The translations under genes were made by a program, and so were the position numbers. A stretch of DNA of 64,000 nt from an uncultured bacterium (GTDB taxonomy: Bacteria > Bacteroidota > Rhodothermia > Rhodothermales > Rubricoccaceae): assembly GCA_947493945.1 (NCBI GenBank), contig CANLSR010000004.1, positions 62,001 through 126,000 on the forward strand, read 5' to 3'. Below the pieces are notes generated by a model. That model saw only the letters and a list, made by a program, of their open reading frames with translations. It ran no database searches and was not told where the DNA came from. Of this stretch, positions 49,445 to 57,710 are shown in pieces; position 1 is the first letter of the stretch, and each line of letters starts with the position of its first letter.

Positions 49445-49864
49445 ATGCGCCCGCTCCTGTTCTCGCTCGCCGCGCTGGCCGCGTGCGTGCTCGCCCCCCA
49501 GGCCACGGCCCAGCAGCTGACCTACCAGCCCACGAACCCGGCCTTCGGCGGGTCCCCGCTCAACTACAGCTGGCTCCTGCAGTCGGCCCAGCTCCAGAAC
49601 GAGCACCAGGAGACCGGGGCCGACCGCTTCAGCCGCGACCCGCTGGCGGACTTCGAGTCCAGCCTGCAGCGCCAGATCCTCAGCCAGCTCTCGCGCGAAC
49701 TGATCTCGGACCGCTTTGGCGACCTCGACCTGACCCAGCCCGGCACGTTTAGCCTGGGCGACTTCCAGGTCGAGGTCGTGCCCGGCCTGGACGGCGTCTC
49801 GGTCCGCATTTTCAACCTGCTGAGCGGGGAGGAGACCACCGTCAGCGTGCCCAGCGGGTTCTAG
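49445..49864 (+). CDS. csgF: Curli assembly protein CsgF
   Basis: A 139-residue exported protein. After the signal peptide (to about residue 22) the mature N-terminus QQLTYQPTNPAFGGSPLNYS is the conserved segment that plugs into the CsgG pore and extends it, including the NPxFGGxPLN motif. The rest is a helical neck and small beta head. CsgF couples secretion to nucleation of curli on the cell surface. It sits 65 nt after csgE. Confidence 0.95.
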   Translation: MRPLLFSLAALAACVLAPQATAQQLTYQPTNPAFGGSPLNYSWLLQSAQLQNEHQETGADRFSRDPLADFESSLQRQILSQLSRELISDRFGDLDLTQPGTFSLGDFQVEVVPGLDGVSVRIFNLLSGEETTVSVPSGF

Positions 49865-49971
49865 CCCGGTCCGGACGCCGCCGCCGGGCCGCCCGGGCAA
49901 GGTGCCCAGGGCGGGCGGCCGCCTCTCGCCGTCGCCCGCGCGCCTGATCTACCCCCCACTCCGCCTCCGCC

Positions 49972-51333
49972 GTGCGCATTCTCTGGGTCCTCGTCCTCCT
50001 CGTTCTCGCCGGGTGCTCGCCCCGCTTTGCCCGCCCCTTCGACGTGGAGGCCGCGCGGACGGCCGCGCCCCGCACGGCGGCCACCGACCTGCTCGAAGCC
50101 GTCCCCCGGCCGGTGGACCCCGTCGTGGTGGCCGTCTACCGGTTCCGCGACCAGACGGGCCAGTACCGCGCGCTCGAGAACCTCTCGACGTTCTCGACCT
50201 CCGTGACCCAGGGCGCCACGAGCATCCTGATGCGCGCGCTGGAGGACTCGGGCTTTTTCGTGCCCATCGAGCGCGAGGGGCTGTCGAACCTGCTCAACGA
50301 GCGCCAGATCATCACGTCGACGCGCCAGCAGTTTACGGGGCCGGACGGCGAGGAGCTGGGGGGGCTCCCGCCGCTGCTCTACGCCGGCGTGCTGCTCGAG
50401 GGCGGCATCATCGGCTACGACTCCAACGTGATCACCGGCGGGGCCGGCGCGCGGCTCTTGGGCGGCGGCGTCAGCGGCCAGTTCCGGCAGGACCAGGTCA
50501 CGGTCTACCTGCGCGCGGTCTCGGTCCAGACCGGCCGCGTGCTCAAGACCGTCCACACGACCAAGACCATCGTCTCGCAAAAGCTGGACGGCGGGCTGTT
50601 CCGGTTTGTCGACACCAAGGCGCTGCTGGAGGCCGAGGCCGGCTACTCCACGAACGAGCCGCCCGTGCTGGCGGTCACGGCCGCCGTCGAGGAGGCCGTG
50701 GTGGCGTTGGTGGTCGAGGGCGTCCGCGACGACCTGTGGGCCTTCGCCGGCCCCGGCGACACCGTCACCACCGACTTCCTCGCCGGCTACGACCGGCGCC
50801 AGTCGCGCGACACCAGCCGCGACGTGTTCGACCGGCTCCCGGCCTCCACCGGTCCTCGCCGGGCGTCGCTGGGCCTCGGCGCCGGCCTCGGCCGCATCCA
50901 GAGCGACTACGCGTCGCCGGGCGCCCAGCCGGTCGGCGAGGCCTGGCTCGACGTCCCGGTCGCGGGCGGGCTGTCGCTCGGGCTCCGCGGCGAGGGCGGG
51001 TTCCTGGACGTCGCCGGGCGGGCCGAGACGTTCTTCGGCGGCGCGGTGCTCGTGCGGGGGCGGCTCCTGCCCTCGGCACGGGTCACGCCGACGCTGACCG
51101 CCGGCGTGGGGGCCCTGGGCGTGCCGGGCGTCCCCGGCGTCCCCGGCGCGCTGGTCTACGGGACGGCCACGGTCGGCGTCGAGTCGCGGCTGTCGCGGGG
51201 CCTGGGGCTGTTCCTGGAGACCGGCGTGGACTACCCGTTCCGCGAGGGCCTCGACGGGCTCCGCGGGAGCGGGTCGGTCAACGACAACCTGTGGGTCGGG
51301 CGCGGAGGGGTCGTGATCTACAACCCGTTCTAG
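49972..51333 (+). CDS. csgG: Curli secretion channel CsgG with C-terminal extension
   Basis: A 453-residue lipoprotein (lipobox LVLAGC, GTG start). Residues about 40-275 are the CsgG domain: VVVAVYRFRDQTGQY, the SFST-like SVTQGATSILMRALEDSGFF, EREGLSNLLNERQII, then LLYAGVLLEGGIIGYDSN and the terminal AEEAVVALV-type helix. E. coli CsgG is about 277 residues; here about 150 further residues follow (about 300-453) with alternating short strands and aromatic turns ending in VVIYNPF, resembling an outer-membrane or membrane-inserted beta module. The pore should export the curlins encoded downstream. Confidence 0.9.
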   Translation: MRILWVLVLLVLAGCSPRFARPFDVEAARTAAPRTAATDLLEAVPRPVDPVVVAVYRFRDQTGQYRALENLSTFSTSVTQGATSILMRALEDSGFFVPIEREGLSNLLNERQIITSTRQQFTGPDGEELGGLPPLLYAGVLLEGGIIGYDSNVITGGAGARLLGGGVSGQFRQDQVTVYLRAVSVQTGRVLKTVHTTKTIVSQKLDGGLFRFVDTKALLEAEAGYSTNEPPVLAVTAAVEEAVVALVVEGVRDDLWAFAGPGDTVTTDFLAGYDRRQSRDTSRDVFDRLPASTGPRRASLGLGAGLGRIQSDYASPGAQPVGEAWLDVPVAGGLSLGLRGEGGFLDVAGRAETFFGGAVLVRGRLLPSARVTPTLTAGVGALGVPGVPGVPGALVYGTATVGVESRLSRGLGLFLETGVDYPFREGLDGLRGSGSVNDNLWVGRGGVVIYNPF

Positions 51334-52055
51334 AGGACGCGCCACGTCCCAGAAGGGCGGTGCCGGCCCTCGCTGAGAAGAACGACGCGCGTGCCAAGGG
51401 GCCGCGGCAGCGGCGGGGCCGGCGCGCCGACGTCGGGCGCCAGCGGGACGATAGGCCAGTCGCGGCGCCCCCCTGGGCCGCTGGCGCGTAGGGACGGCGC
51501 GGCGTCCCTATGCTCAGGCCAGACGACGGGAGGCCACGCGCGAGGCTGGGTGGCGGGGGTGAGTCCGGCCCATCCCCAGGCCGGACATCCCGCCCTGGAC
51601 CGGTACGGGCCCGCCGTTCCCGCTGGGTGTCGGGGTGGGCAAACGAGGACGGTTCGGGGGGGAGGCCCCCGGCTCAACGTTTAGGTCTCCGTCTGGGTAC
51701 CGATTCGTTACACATGAGCAAGGTGTACGGTTGGGGAGGCGGGAAAGGCACGGCGCTGTAAAGCACTGTCTGCCGTCCGCTTCGGTGGACCCTCGCGCTC
51801 AGAGCGGTCACCCGCTCCCACCACCTGAGGCTGCCGACGGACGCGCCACGGCGCGCCGCACCCCTTTTCAAAGGCCCAGCTCTCATGTTCTTGCTACCTC
51901 GCGCCCTCCCCGACGTGCACGCGCCGACCGCCAGGCGCAGCCCGACCGCACGCTTCTAAGCCGGCCGGGTCGGCCTCTGGCTGGGGTGCCCTCGGAGCCG
52001 TCACGGTTGGCGGCGGGGCAGGACCGTGCCACTGGCGTGCGACCCGGCGCTCTCC
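51334..52055. other. 722-nt gap between csgG and the first curlin gene
   Basis: No credible gene. The first half is GC-rich with open frames only by composition. Around 51675-51770 the sequence becomes less GC-rich (GTTTAGGTCTCC, GATTCGTTACACATGAGC), and a CCCCTTTTCAAAGG stretch lies at about 51870. It probably contains the promoter and long leader of the curlin subunit genes; no box is convincing. Confidence 0.4.
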
Positions 52056-52553
52056 ATGCGCCACCTCCTCCCCCTTCTCCCCCTTCTCCTCGTCCTGCTG
52101 GCGGTCTCCGCGTCGGCCCAGTCGGTCGCCACCGTCGAGCAGGTCGGGTCCCAGAACCTGGCCGTGCTGGCGCAGAGCGCGTCGGCCGGAGGGCTCAACG
52201 ACGCCCGGATCGTCCAGGTCGGGGCCGGCCGCCACGTGGCCCGGCTCGACCAGCGCGGCGGGAGCACCGCGAGCGTCGAGCAGGACGGCGAGGGACACCG
52301 GCTCGCGGGCTTCGCCGGCGGCGCCCCCGACCCCGCCGCCGCCGCGCGCTCCTTCGACGGGAGCGGGCTGGTGCTGCGCCAGGGCGGCGTGGGCAACCAG
52401 GCGTTCGTGGAGCAGCACGGCGGGGCGTTCGCCGAGGTCCTCCAGTCGGGCTCGGGCAACGTCGCCGCACTCCGCCAGTCGGGCGGCGGCCTCGCCCGGA
52501 TCGCCCAGACCGGCGTGGACAACGTCGCGCGCGTCACCCAGATAGGCTTCTGA
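52056..52553 (+). CDS. Curlin-repeat protein, CsgB-like candidate
   Basis: A 165-residue exported protein with signal peptide MRHLLPLLPLLLVLLAVSAS. It has about five imperfect curlin units of the QxGxxNxAxxxQ type (VEQVGSQNLAVLAQ; VLRQGGVGNQAFVEQ; LQSGSGNVAALRQ), with a degenerate centre (FAGGAPDPAAAARSF). The last unit ends RVTQIGF at the very C-terminus. Small size, imperfect repeats and first position suggest the surface nucleator (CsgB role), but this is inference. It is closed by a strong terminator. Confidence 0.85.
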   Translation: MRHLLPLLPLLLVLLAVSASAQSVATVEQVGSQNLAVLAQSASAGGLNDARIVQVGAGRHVARLDQRGGSTASVEQDGEGHRLAGFAGGAPDPAAAARSFDGSGLVLRQGGVGNQAFVEQHGGAFAEVLQSGSGNVAALRQSGGGLARIAQTGVDNVARVTQIGF

Positions 52554-52558
52554 CCTCG

Positions 52559-52591
52559 GCGGGCGGCCGGTAAAACGGCCGTCCGCTTTTT
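52559..52591 (+). terminator. Terminator 1 of the curlin genes (GTAAAA loop)
   Basis: 11-bp stem with one G-T pair (52559-52569 with 52576-52586), 6-nt loop GTAAAA, then five T. It lies 6 nt after the stop. Related hairpins follow the next two curlin genes. Confidence 0.9.
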
Positions 52592-52700
52592 CTGCCAGGC
52601 CCCCCCGCGCGCCTGGCGGCTTCTCTAAGCGGGACTGCGGCACTCGGCCGCGCTCACAACCACCGCCCTTCCGGGGCACGCTCACCCACTCCCAAGCACC

Positions 52701-53798
52701 ATGAGGAACCTCCTCCTTCTCGCAGCCCTCGCACTGCTCGCCACGCCCGCCTTCGCGCAGAACGACGCGTCCGTCGACCAGGACGGAACCGGCAACGCCG
52801 CCGCCATCAGCCAGACCGGTCCAAAGTCGACCGCGCAGATCGACCAGAGCGGAACGTCCAACAGCGGCACTGTCGACCAGGTCGGGCGGGACACCGACTC
52901 CCCGGTGACCAACGAGACGTTCCTCCAGCAGGTCGGCGAGCGGAACACGGCCGAGATCACGCAGCGCTTCAACACGGGCGCGCGCCGCGGCTCGAACGAC
53001 GTGGACGTGCGCCAGGACGGCGTGGACAACGGCGCCCGCGTCCGCCAGCCGGGCGGGTTCAACTCTGAGGTGGACGTCCGCCAGAGCGGGAACGAGAACC
53101 GCGCCGACGTCCTCCAGAACAACCAGAACCAGTCCGTGGCCGACGTCAACCAGACGGGCGAGCGGAACCGGGCCTTCACCGTCCAGAGCAAGGGCACGGG
53201 CGGGATGATCGACGTCGACCAGGACGGGACGGACAACCTGGCCGACGTGTCGCAGAGCCGGACGGACGGCAACTCCCCGGTCTTCACGATGGCGACGGTG
53301 TTCCAGCAGGGCACCTCGAACACGGCCACCGTGGACCAGGTCTCGTCGAGCAACGGGCAGGCGGACGTTCGCCAGGACGGGGACCTCAACGAGGCCACCG
53401 TGACCCAGTTCAACAAGACGAGCTTCGACCCGAACCACCAGGCGTCCGTTCGCCAGCAGGGCACCTCGAACCTCGCGGTCGTGGACCAGAGCGCCGACCA
53501 GGTCGCTGCTCAGAACGTCGCGGACATCCAGCAGGTGGGCACCTCGAACGCGGCGCGCCTTGACCAGGACGGCGCCGAGGGCGGCCACACCGCCGACGTC
53601 CGCCAGGACGGCGTGGGCAACGTGCTGGAGGGCGTCGGCGGCAGCGCGTTCGCGCTCCAGGCCGGCGACGGCCAGTCGCTCACGGTGGACCAGGCCGGCG
53701 ACATGAACCGGGCGCAGGTGAGCCAGATCGGCACGGGCCACACGGCGAGCGTGAGCCAAGCCGGCACCGGCAACACGGCCGTCGTCACCCAGCAGTAG
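52701..53798 (+). CDS. Curlin-repeat protein, major-subunit candidate
   Basis: A 365-residue exported amyloid-type protein. After the signal peptide (to AFAQ, about 20), about fourteen curlin units of roughly 22-24 residues fill the whole chain (for example VDQDGTGNAAAISQTG and VRQSGNENRADVLQNN). Stacked beta-turn-beta units with Gln/Asn ladders should form a surface amyloid. Several units carry QQGTSN- or VRQDG-type variants. It should be secreted through CsgG and nucleated at the surface. A hairpin follows. Confidence 0.92.
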   Translation: MRNLLLLAALALLATPAFAQNDASVDQDGTGNAAAISQTGPKSTAQIDQSGTSNSGTVDQVGRDTDSPVTNETFLQQVGERNTAEITQRFNTGARRGSNDVDVRQDGVDNGARVRQPGGFNSEVDVRQSGNENRADVLQNNQNQSVADVNQTGERNRAFTVQSKGTGGMIDVDQDGTDNLADVSQSRTDGNSPVFTMATVFQQGTSNTATVDQVSSSNGQADVRQDGDLNEATVTQFNKTSFDPNHQASVRQQGTSNLAVVDQSADQVAAQNVADIQQVGTSNAARLDQDGAEGGHTADVRQDGVGNVLEGVGGSAFALQAGDGQSLTVDQAGDMNRAQVSQIGTGHTASVSQAGTGNTAVVTQQ

Positions 53799-53839
53799 CG
53801 CTCCAAAAGCGGGGCTTAAACGCCCCGAGACGGACCTCG

Positions 53840-53870
53840 GCTGGTGGTCGGTAATGCGACCACCAGCTCT
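53840..53870 (+). terminator. Terminator 2 of the curlin genes (GTAATG loop)
   Basis: 11-bp stem (53840-53850 with 53857-53867), loop GTAATG, then TCTTCC. The T-run is weak. Another small hairpin, CGGGGC-TTAAAC-GCCCCG, precedes it just after the stop. Confidence 0.65.
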
Positions 53871-53920
53871 TCCACCGCCGGCTGCGCGACCGTCTCGCGC
53901 GACCCCTACCTCCAGATCGC

Positions 53921-55726
53921 ATGAACCGCTTCCTTCTTGCCTTCGCACTCGCCTTCGGCTTGGCCGCCAGCGCCAGCGCGCAGAGCGCCGCGTCGACCAC
54001 CCAGTCGGGCGACCTCAACGACGCCGTCGTAACCCAGACCGGGGCCAACGAGGCCACCATCGTGCAGGGCCAGGCCGGCACGGCCAACTCGTCCGACAAC
54101 GAGGCCACCGTCACCCAGGACGGCGCCGGCAACAACGGCCGGATCCTCCAGGGCACCAACGTCGACGGCGCCGCGACCGGCACCGGCCTCGGCACGGGCG
54201 AGAGCACCAACGGCCGCGCGACTCTAGTCCAGAGCGGCCAGAACAACGACGCCGAGCTCCGCCAGGGCACCGACGGCGGCGACGGCGACCAGAACCGGGC
54301 CTCCGTCACCCAGCAGGGCGACGGCAACCGGGCCCAGGTCGAGCAGGCCGACTTCGGCGGCGACGGCTCCGGCAACGTCTCGACGGTGAGCCAGCGCAAC
54401 GCGCTCGGCGAGGCCGGCAACCGGGTCTACGTCGAGCAGGCCGACGCCGACGGCGACGGCGACGCCAACATGGTGACCGTGCTCCAGGACGGCGCCGGCA
54501 ACGGGGTCACGGCCAAGCAGGCCGAGGACGGGACCGGAAGCGGCAACATGGCCACGGCCGTCCAGACCGGCGACGGCAACACCGGCGACTTCCAGCAGGG
54601 CGACGACGGCGGCGCCGGCTCGGGCAACGTCGCCTCGCTCGTGCAGACGGGCGACGACAACGAGGCCCAGTTTGACCAGGCCTCCGAGGGCGGCGTCGGC
54701 GACAACAACCTCTCGACGATGGTCCAGACCGGCGACGGCAACTTTGCCCGCACCGAGCAGGCCGACGACGACGGCGTGGGCTCGGGCAACGCCGCGACGG
54801 TGCTCCAGACCGGCGACGACAACGACGCCGAGATCGACCAGGCCGACCAGTTCGGCAACGGCTCGGGCAACGTCGCCACGGCGGTCCAGACCGGCGACGG
54901 CAACCGCGCGACGATCTTGCAGGCCGACGACGGCGCGGCCGGGTCCGACAACCTCGCCACGGTGGCGCAGGCGGGCGACGACAACCAGGCGGACTCCGAT
55001 CAGGCCGGCACCGGCAACACCGCGACCATCCTCCAGGGCGTTTCGCTCGGGGGCTCCACGACGTCGCTCAACCCGGTCGAGGGCAACGCGGCCGAGGTCC
55101 GCCAGGACGGCGGCGGCAACCGGGCGCTGGTCAACCAGGGCGGCGAGCTCTTGGGCGGCAACGCCAGCGCCACGGACAACGAGGCGAGCATCGACCAGCT
55201 CGGAAGCGACAACGACGCCACGGTGACGCAGGGCGCCGCCGGCGGCCCGTTCGTGGGCGGCGCGGCCTCCGGCAACGACGTGGACGTGGACCAGGACGGC
55301 GACGCCAACGCCGCCTCCATCACGCAGGGCTCGGCCGCTGGCGGCTTCCTCCGGGCCACCGCCCGGACCAACACGGCCGACGTGGACCAGGGCGGCACCT
55401 CGAACGAGGCGACGATCACCCAGGCCGCCGCCGTCGGCTTTTTCGGAGGCTCGGTCACGGCCGTCGAGAACCAGGCGAGCGTCCAGCAGGACGGCTCGTT
55501 CAACGCCGCCACGGTCGACCAGATCGGCGTGGGCAACATCGGCGACGCGGGGCAGATCGGCGACGACAACGCGCTGTCCCTCGAGCAGTTTGGAGACACG
55601 AACCGGGCCACGATGCTGCAGGACGGCGTCGGCAACCGGGCCGACGTGTTCCAGATGGGCAACGAGGCGACGGCGACGGTGACCCAGATGGGCACCGCCA
55701 ACACGGCCACGGTCTCGCAGAACTAG
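53921..55726 (+). CDS. Large acidic curlin-repeat protein
   Basis: A 601-residue exported protein with a signal peptide ending ASAQ (about 21) and curlin units throughout. The central third (about 185-365) uses an enlarged unit of 27 residues in which the normal QTGDGN strand pair is followed by an Asp/Gly loop such as ADDDGVGSGN or ADQFGNGSGN. The flanks have ordinary units (VRQDGGGNRALVNQG), some with longer insertions (GAAGGPFVGGAASGN). The protein is far more acidic than CsgA. It may be a second amyloid fibre subunit or a spacer between subunits; calcium binding by the Asp loops is possible but untested. Confidence 0.92.
   Translation: MNRFLLAFALAFGLAASASAQSAASTTQSGDLNDAVVTQTGANEATIVQGQAGTANSSDNEATVTQDGAGNNGRILQGTNVDGAATGTGLGTGESTNGRATLVQSGQNNDAELRQGTDGGDGDQNRASVTQQGDGNRAQVEQADFGGDGSGNVSTVSQRNALGEAGNRVYVEQADADGDGDANMVTVLQDGAGNGVTAKQAEDGTGSGNMATAVQTGDGNTGDFQQGDDGGAGSGNVASLVQTGDDNEAQFDQASEGGVGDNNLSTMVQTGDGNFARTEQADDDGVGSGNAATVLQTGDDNDAEIDQADQFGNGSGNVATAVQTGDGNRATILQADDGAAGSDNLATVAQAGDDNQADSDQAGTGNTATILQGVSLGGSTTSLNPVEGNAAEVRQDGGGNRALVNQGGELLGGNASATDNEASIDQLGSDNDATVTQGAAGGPFVGGAASGNDVDVDQDGDANAASITQGSAAGGFLRATARTNTADVDQGGTSNEATITQAAAVGFFGGSVTAVENQASVQQDGSFNAATVDQIGVGNIGDAGQIGDDNALSLEQFGDTNRATMLQDGVGNRADVFQMGNEATATVTQMGTANTATVSQN
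54473..55015 (+). repeat. 81-bp tandem coding repeats in the large curlin gene
   Basis: Units start at 54473 (78 bp) and then at exact 81-bp steps: 54551, 54632, 54713, 54794, 54875 and 54956, the last degenerating. Each encodes ATxxQTGDxNxAxxxQADDxGxGSGN in outline. DNA identity is only moderate, so the units are old rather than newly duplicated. Confidence 0.9.
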
Positions 55727-55764
55727 CGCCTAGCCGCGCATCGCTCGGGCGCCTGGGCGCCACC

Positions 55765-55796
55765 GGCTGGCGGTCGGTAACACGGCCGCCAGTCTT
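55765..55796 (+). terminator. Terminator 3 of the curlin genes (GTAACA loop)
   Basis: 10-12-bp stem with two wobble pairs (core 55767-55776 with 55783-55792), loop GTAACA, then TCTTTC. Position and form match the two earlier curlin hairpins. Confidence 0.7.
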
Positions 55797-55895
55797 TCGG
55801 GCCTCTCCTGGTCCTCCTCGGGGTTGCCAACCGGCCCCTCTCCTCCCGGTGGCCCGCTCGGCCTTTCCGCTCGGCGCCTCCGCTCTCCTGACCCC

Positions 55896-56453
55896 ATGCG
55901 ACTCTTCCTTCTCGCGGCGCTGCTCGGTGCGGCGCCGCTGGCCTCGGCGCAGCAGAGCGAGGTGTTTGTCGAGCAGGCCGAGCCGTCGCTGCGGGCGCCC
56001 GCCGAGGCGCTGGCGGGTACGGCGGCCGGGCGGGCGCTGAGCGGCGCCGTCTTGGGGGCCGGCATCGGCACCAACGTGGCCGTCGTGTCTCAGCAGGGCG
56101 CGGGCAACGAGGTGGACCTGGTCCAGGACGGGGCCGGCAACCAGTTCGGCCTGTCGGTGATGGGCCAGGGCAACGCCCTCGTCCTCCGCCAGCTTGGCGA
56201 CGGCAACCGGTTCGTCGGCGAGGTGGTGGGGGACCGGAACACGCTCGCCGGCCCGAACGCGACGTCCGCGGGGTCGGTCCAGGAGGGCGGCGTCAACATC
56301 TACGAGTTGCGGCTCGACGGCGTCGACGACACGTCCCACACGGTCCGCCAGCTGGGCGGCCACAACACGGCGTTCCAGGCGGTCGGGGCCGGGATGCAGC
56401 CGGCCTCCATCGAGCAGCTGGGCGGGGCGACGGTCACGGTCGTGCGCCGGTAG
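55896..56453 (+). CDS. Curlin-repeat minor protein
   Basis: A 185-residue exported protein with signal peptide (to about 19) and three to four clear curlin units in the centre (VSQQGAGNEVDLVQDGAGN; LRQLGDGNRFVG, quoted in parts), flanked by non-repeat regions. The C-terminus (SIEQLGGATVTVVRR) is one half-unit and basic. Few repeats and non-repeat ends suggest a minor, capping or anchoring subunit. No curlin-type hairpin follows it, unlike the previous three genes. Confidence 0.85.
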   Translation: MRLFLLAALLGAAPLASAQQSEVFVEQAEPSLRAPAEALAGTAAGRALSGAVLGAGIGTNVAVVSQQGAGNEVDLVQDGAGNQFGLSVMGQGNALVLRQLGDGNRFVGEVVGDRNTLAGPNATSAGSVQEGGVNIYELRLDGVDDTSHTVRQLGGHNTAFQAVGAGMQPASIEQLGGATVTVVRR

Positions 56454-56842
56454 CGCCGTCGCTGGTCGGCTCGCCTGGGGCCGTCGCGGTGGGGCGTGCC
56501 GACCCGCAGGATCCGACGCTGTCCGTCCGGCTGGCGGCGACACCGGGGCCGGGCTACAAGGTCGCGGCCGGCACGAGCGGCGCGCCCGCTGCGTCGCGCG
56601 CCGACGCGGCCCACGGAGACGCCTGGCGCCCGAGCCGGACGCGGGGATCGTGCCGGGCACCGCGGCCCGGGATAAGGTTGAGGCGACAGCGGCCGATACA
56701 CCGGGTCACTAGAGCCGGCGGCGCCGTGTTCGGGGGTCCGGTAGATCCGGGCCACCGGCGCCGCGCCGCCCGAGAACGACCGTCCCACCGACCCGCCGAG
56801 TCGCGGTGCAAACCGCTCCCGCGCCGGCCATCCCCCCGTCCC
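56454..56842. other. Gene-free stretch after the last curlin gene
   Basis: 389 nt, GC-rich, with many short inverted repeats of GGCGCC/GGCGGC type. Open frames here are compositional. I see no promoter box or gene. Confidence 0.4.
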
Positions 56843-57481
56843 ATGCGCGTTTCTGCTGTCGCCGCCCTTGCCGTGCTCGTCCTCGCCGGTTGCAAAGACG
56901 GGCTGGTCGAGCCCGAGCGGTTCGGCTCGATCCAGGGCTCGGTGGTCGCCTTCGACACCGGCGCGCCGGTCGCCCGGGCCGGCATCACTACGAGCCCGGC
57001 CTCCGACGCCATCACCGCCGGCGACGACGGCACGTTCGTGGTCGACGACGTGCTGGCGGGGACGTACACGATCACCGCCACGCGGTCGGGCTACAGCCCC
57101 AGCACCGCGACCGTCTCGGTGCGCGACGGCCGGACGGCCCAGGCCACTCTCTTTCTGCGAGACGCCGACGACGAGGACGCCGCCGGCACCCGGTTCGGCG
57201 CCGAGGTGCTGGGATTCACCAACGAGGTCTCCGCCTCCGACAGCTCGTTCGTGACCGTCGAGTACCGGGCGATCAACAACGGCGAGGAGGCCGTGGCTCG
57301 GTACGAGGTCTACTTCCGCATCGACACCGACCGGGGGCCGTTCTACCAGGAGATCCGGGGGACGGACTTGGGCGCCGGCGAGCGCGACCTGGGGACGTTC
57401 CGCAAGCGGCTGATCGGGGCGACGGCGGAGGCGGTGATCATCGAGGGCACGGTCGCCGGGACGGGCGGCGGCGGAACGTGA
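56843..57481 (+). CDS. Lipoprotein with carboxypeptidase-regulatory-like domain
   Basis: A 212-residue lipoprotein (lipobox LVLAGC). Residues about 28-100 form a CarboxypepD-regulatory-like beta-sandwich: GSIQGSVVAFDTGAPVARAGI, AGDDGTFVVDDVLAGTYTITA (both quoted in part: QGSVVAFDTGAPV, GTYTITATRSGYSP). A second beta-rich domain (about 110-205) follows with TNEVSASDSSFVTVEYRAINN-type strands. Such proteins act as surface adhesion or binding modules. Its place just after the curlins suggests it could bind the fibre, but nothing proves it. Confidence 0.8.
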   Translation: MRVSAVAALAVLVLAGCKDGLVEPERFGSIQGSVVAFDTGAPVARAGITTSPASDAITAGDDGTFVVDDVLAGTYTITATRSGYSPSTATVSVRDGRTAQATLFLRDADDEDAAGTRFGAEVLGFTNEVSASDSSFVTVEYRAINNGEEAVARYEVYFRIDTDRGPFYQEIRGTDLGAGERDLGTFRKRLIGATAEAVIIEGTVAGTGGGGT

Positions 57482-57710
57482 GACCGCCCGCGACGGGCGC
57501 CTAGGGCGGGGGGATCCGCGATCCGGGGCGCCCGTAGACCCGGACAGCCGGCGCCGCGGCACTCGGGGGCGCCCGCCTCACCAGGTTGGTTTGGTGTCGA
57601 GGCCGGTGCCCAGTCACAGAAGCTCTGGCGGCCCCGCCACAAGCCGCGTATCCGCCGCGAGTCGCCCGCCTGTGACGTCACGCCACCCCCGGACGGGCGC
57701 CGCTCCAAAG

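Noticed and set aside
51391-51761. Plus-strand open frames between csgG and the first curlin gene
   Set aside because: Composition is repetitive Arg/Gly/Pro with no signal peptide or motif, and starts lack the usual leader; they look like chance frames.
54473-55015. Regular 81-bp DNA repeats considered as a CRISPR array
   Set aside because: The repeats are coding, in frame, imperfect, and have no spacer structure or cas genes; they are curlin units.
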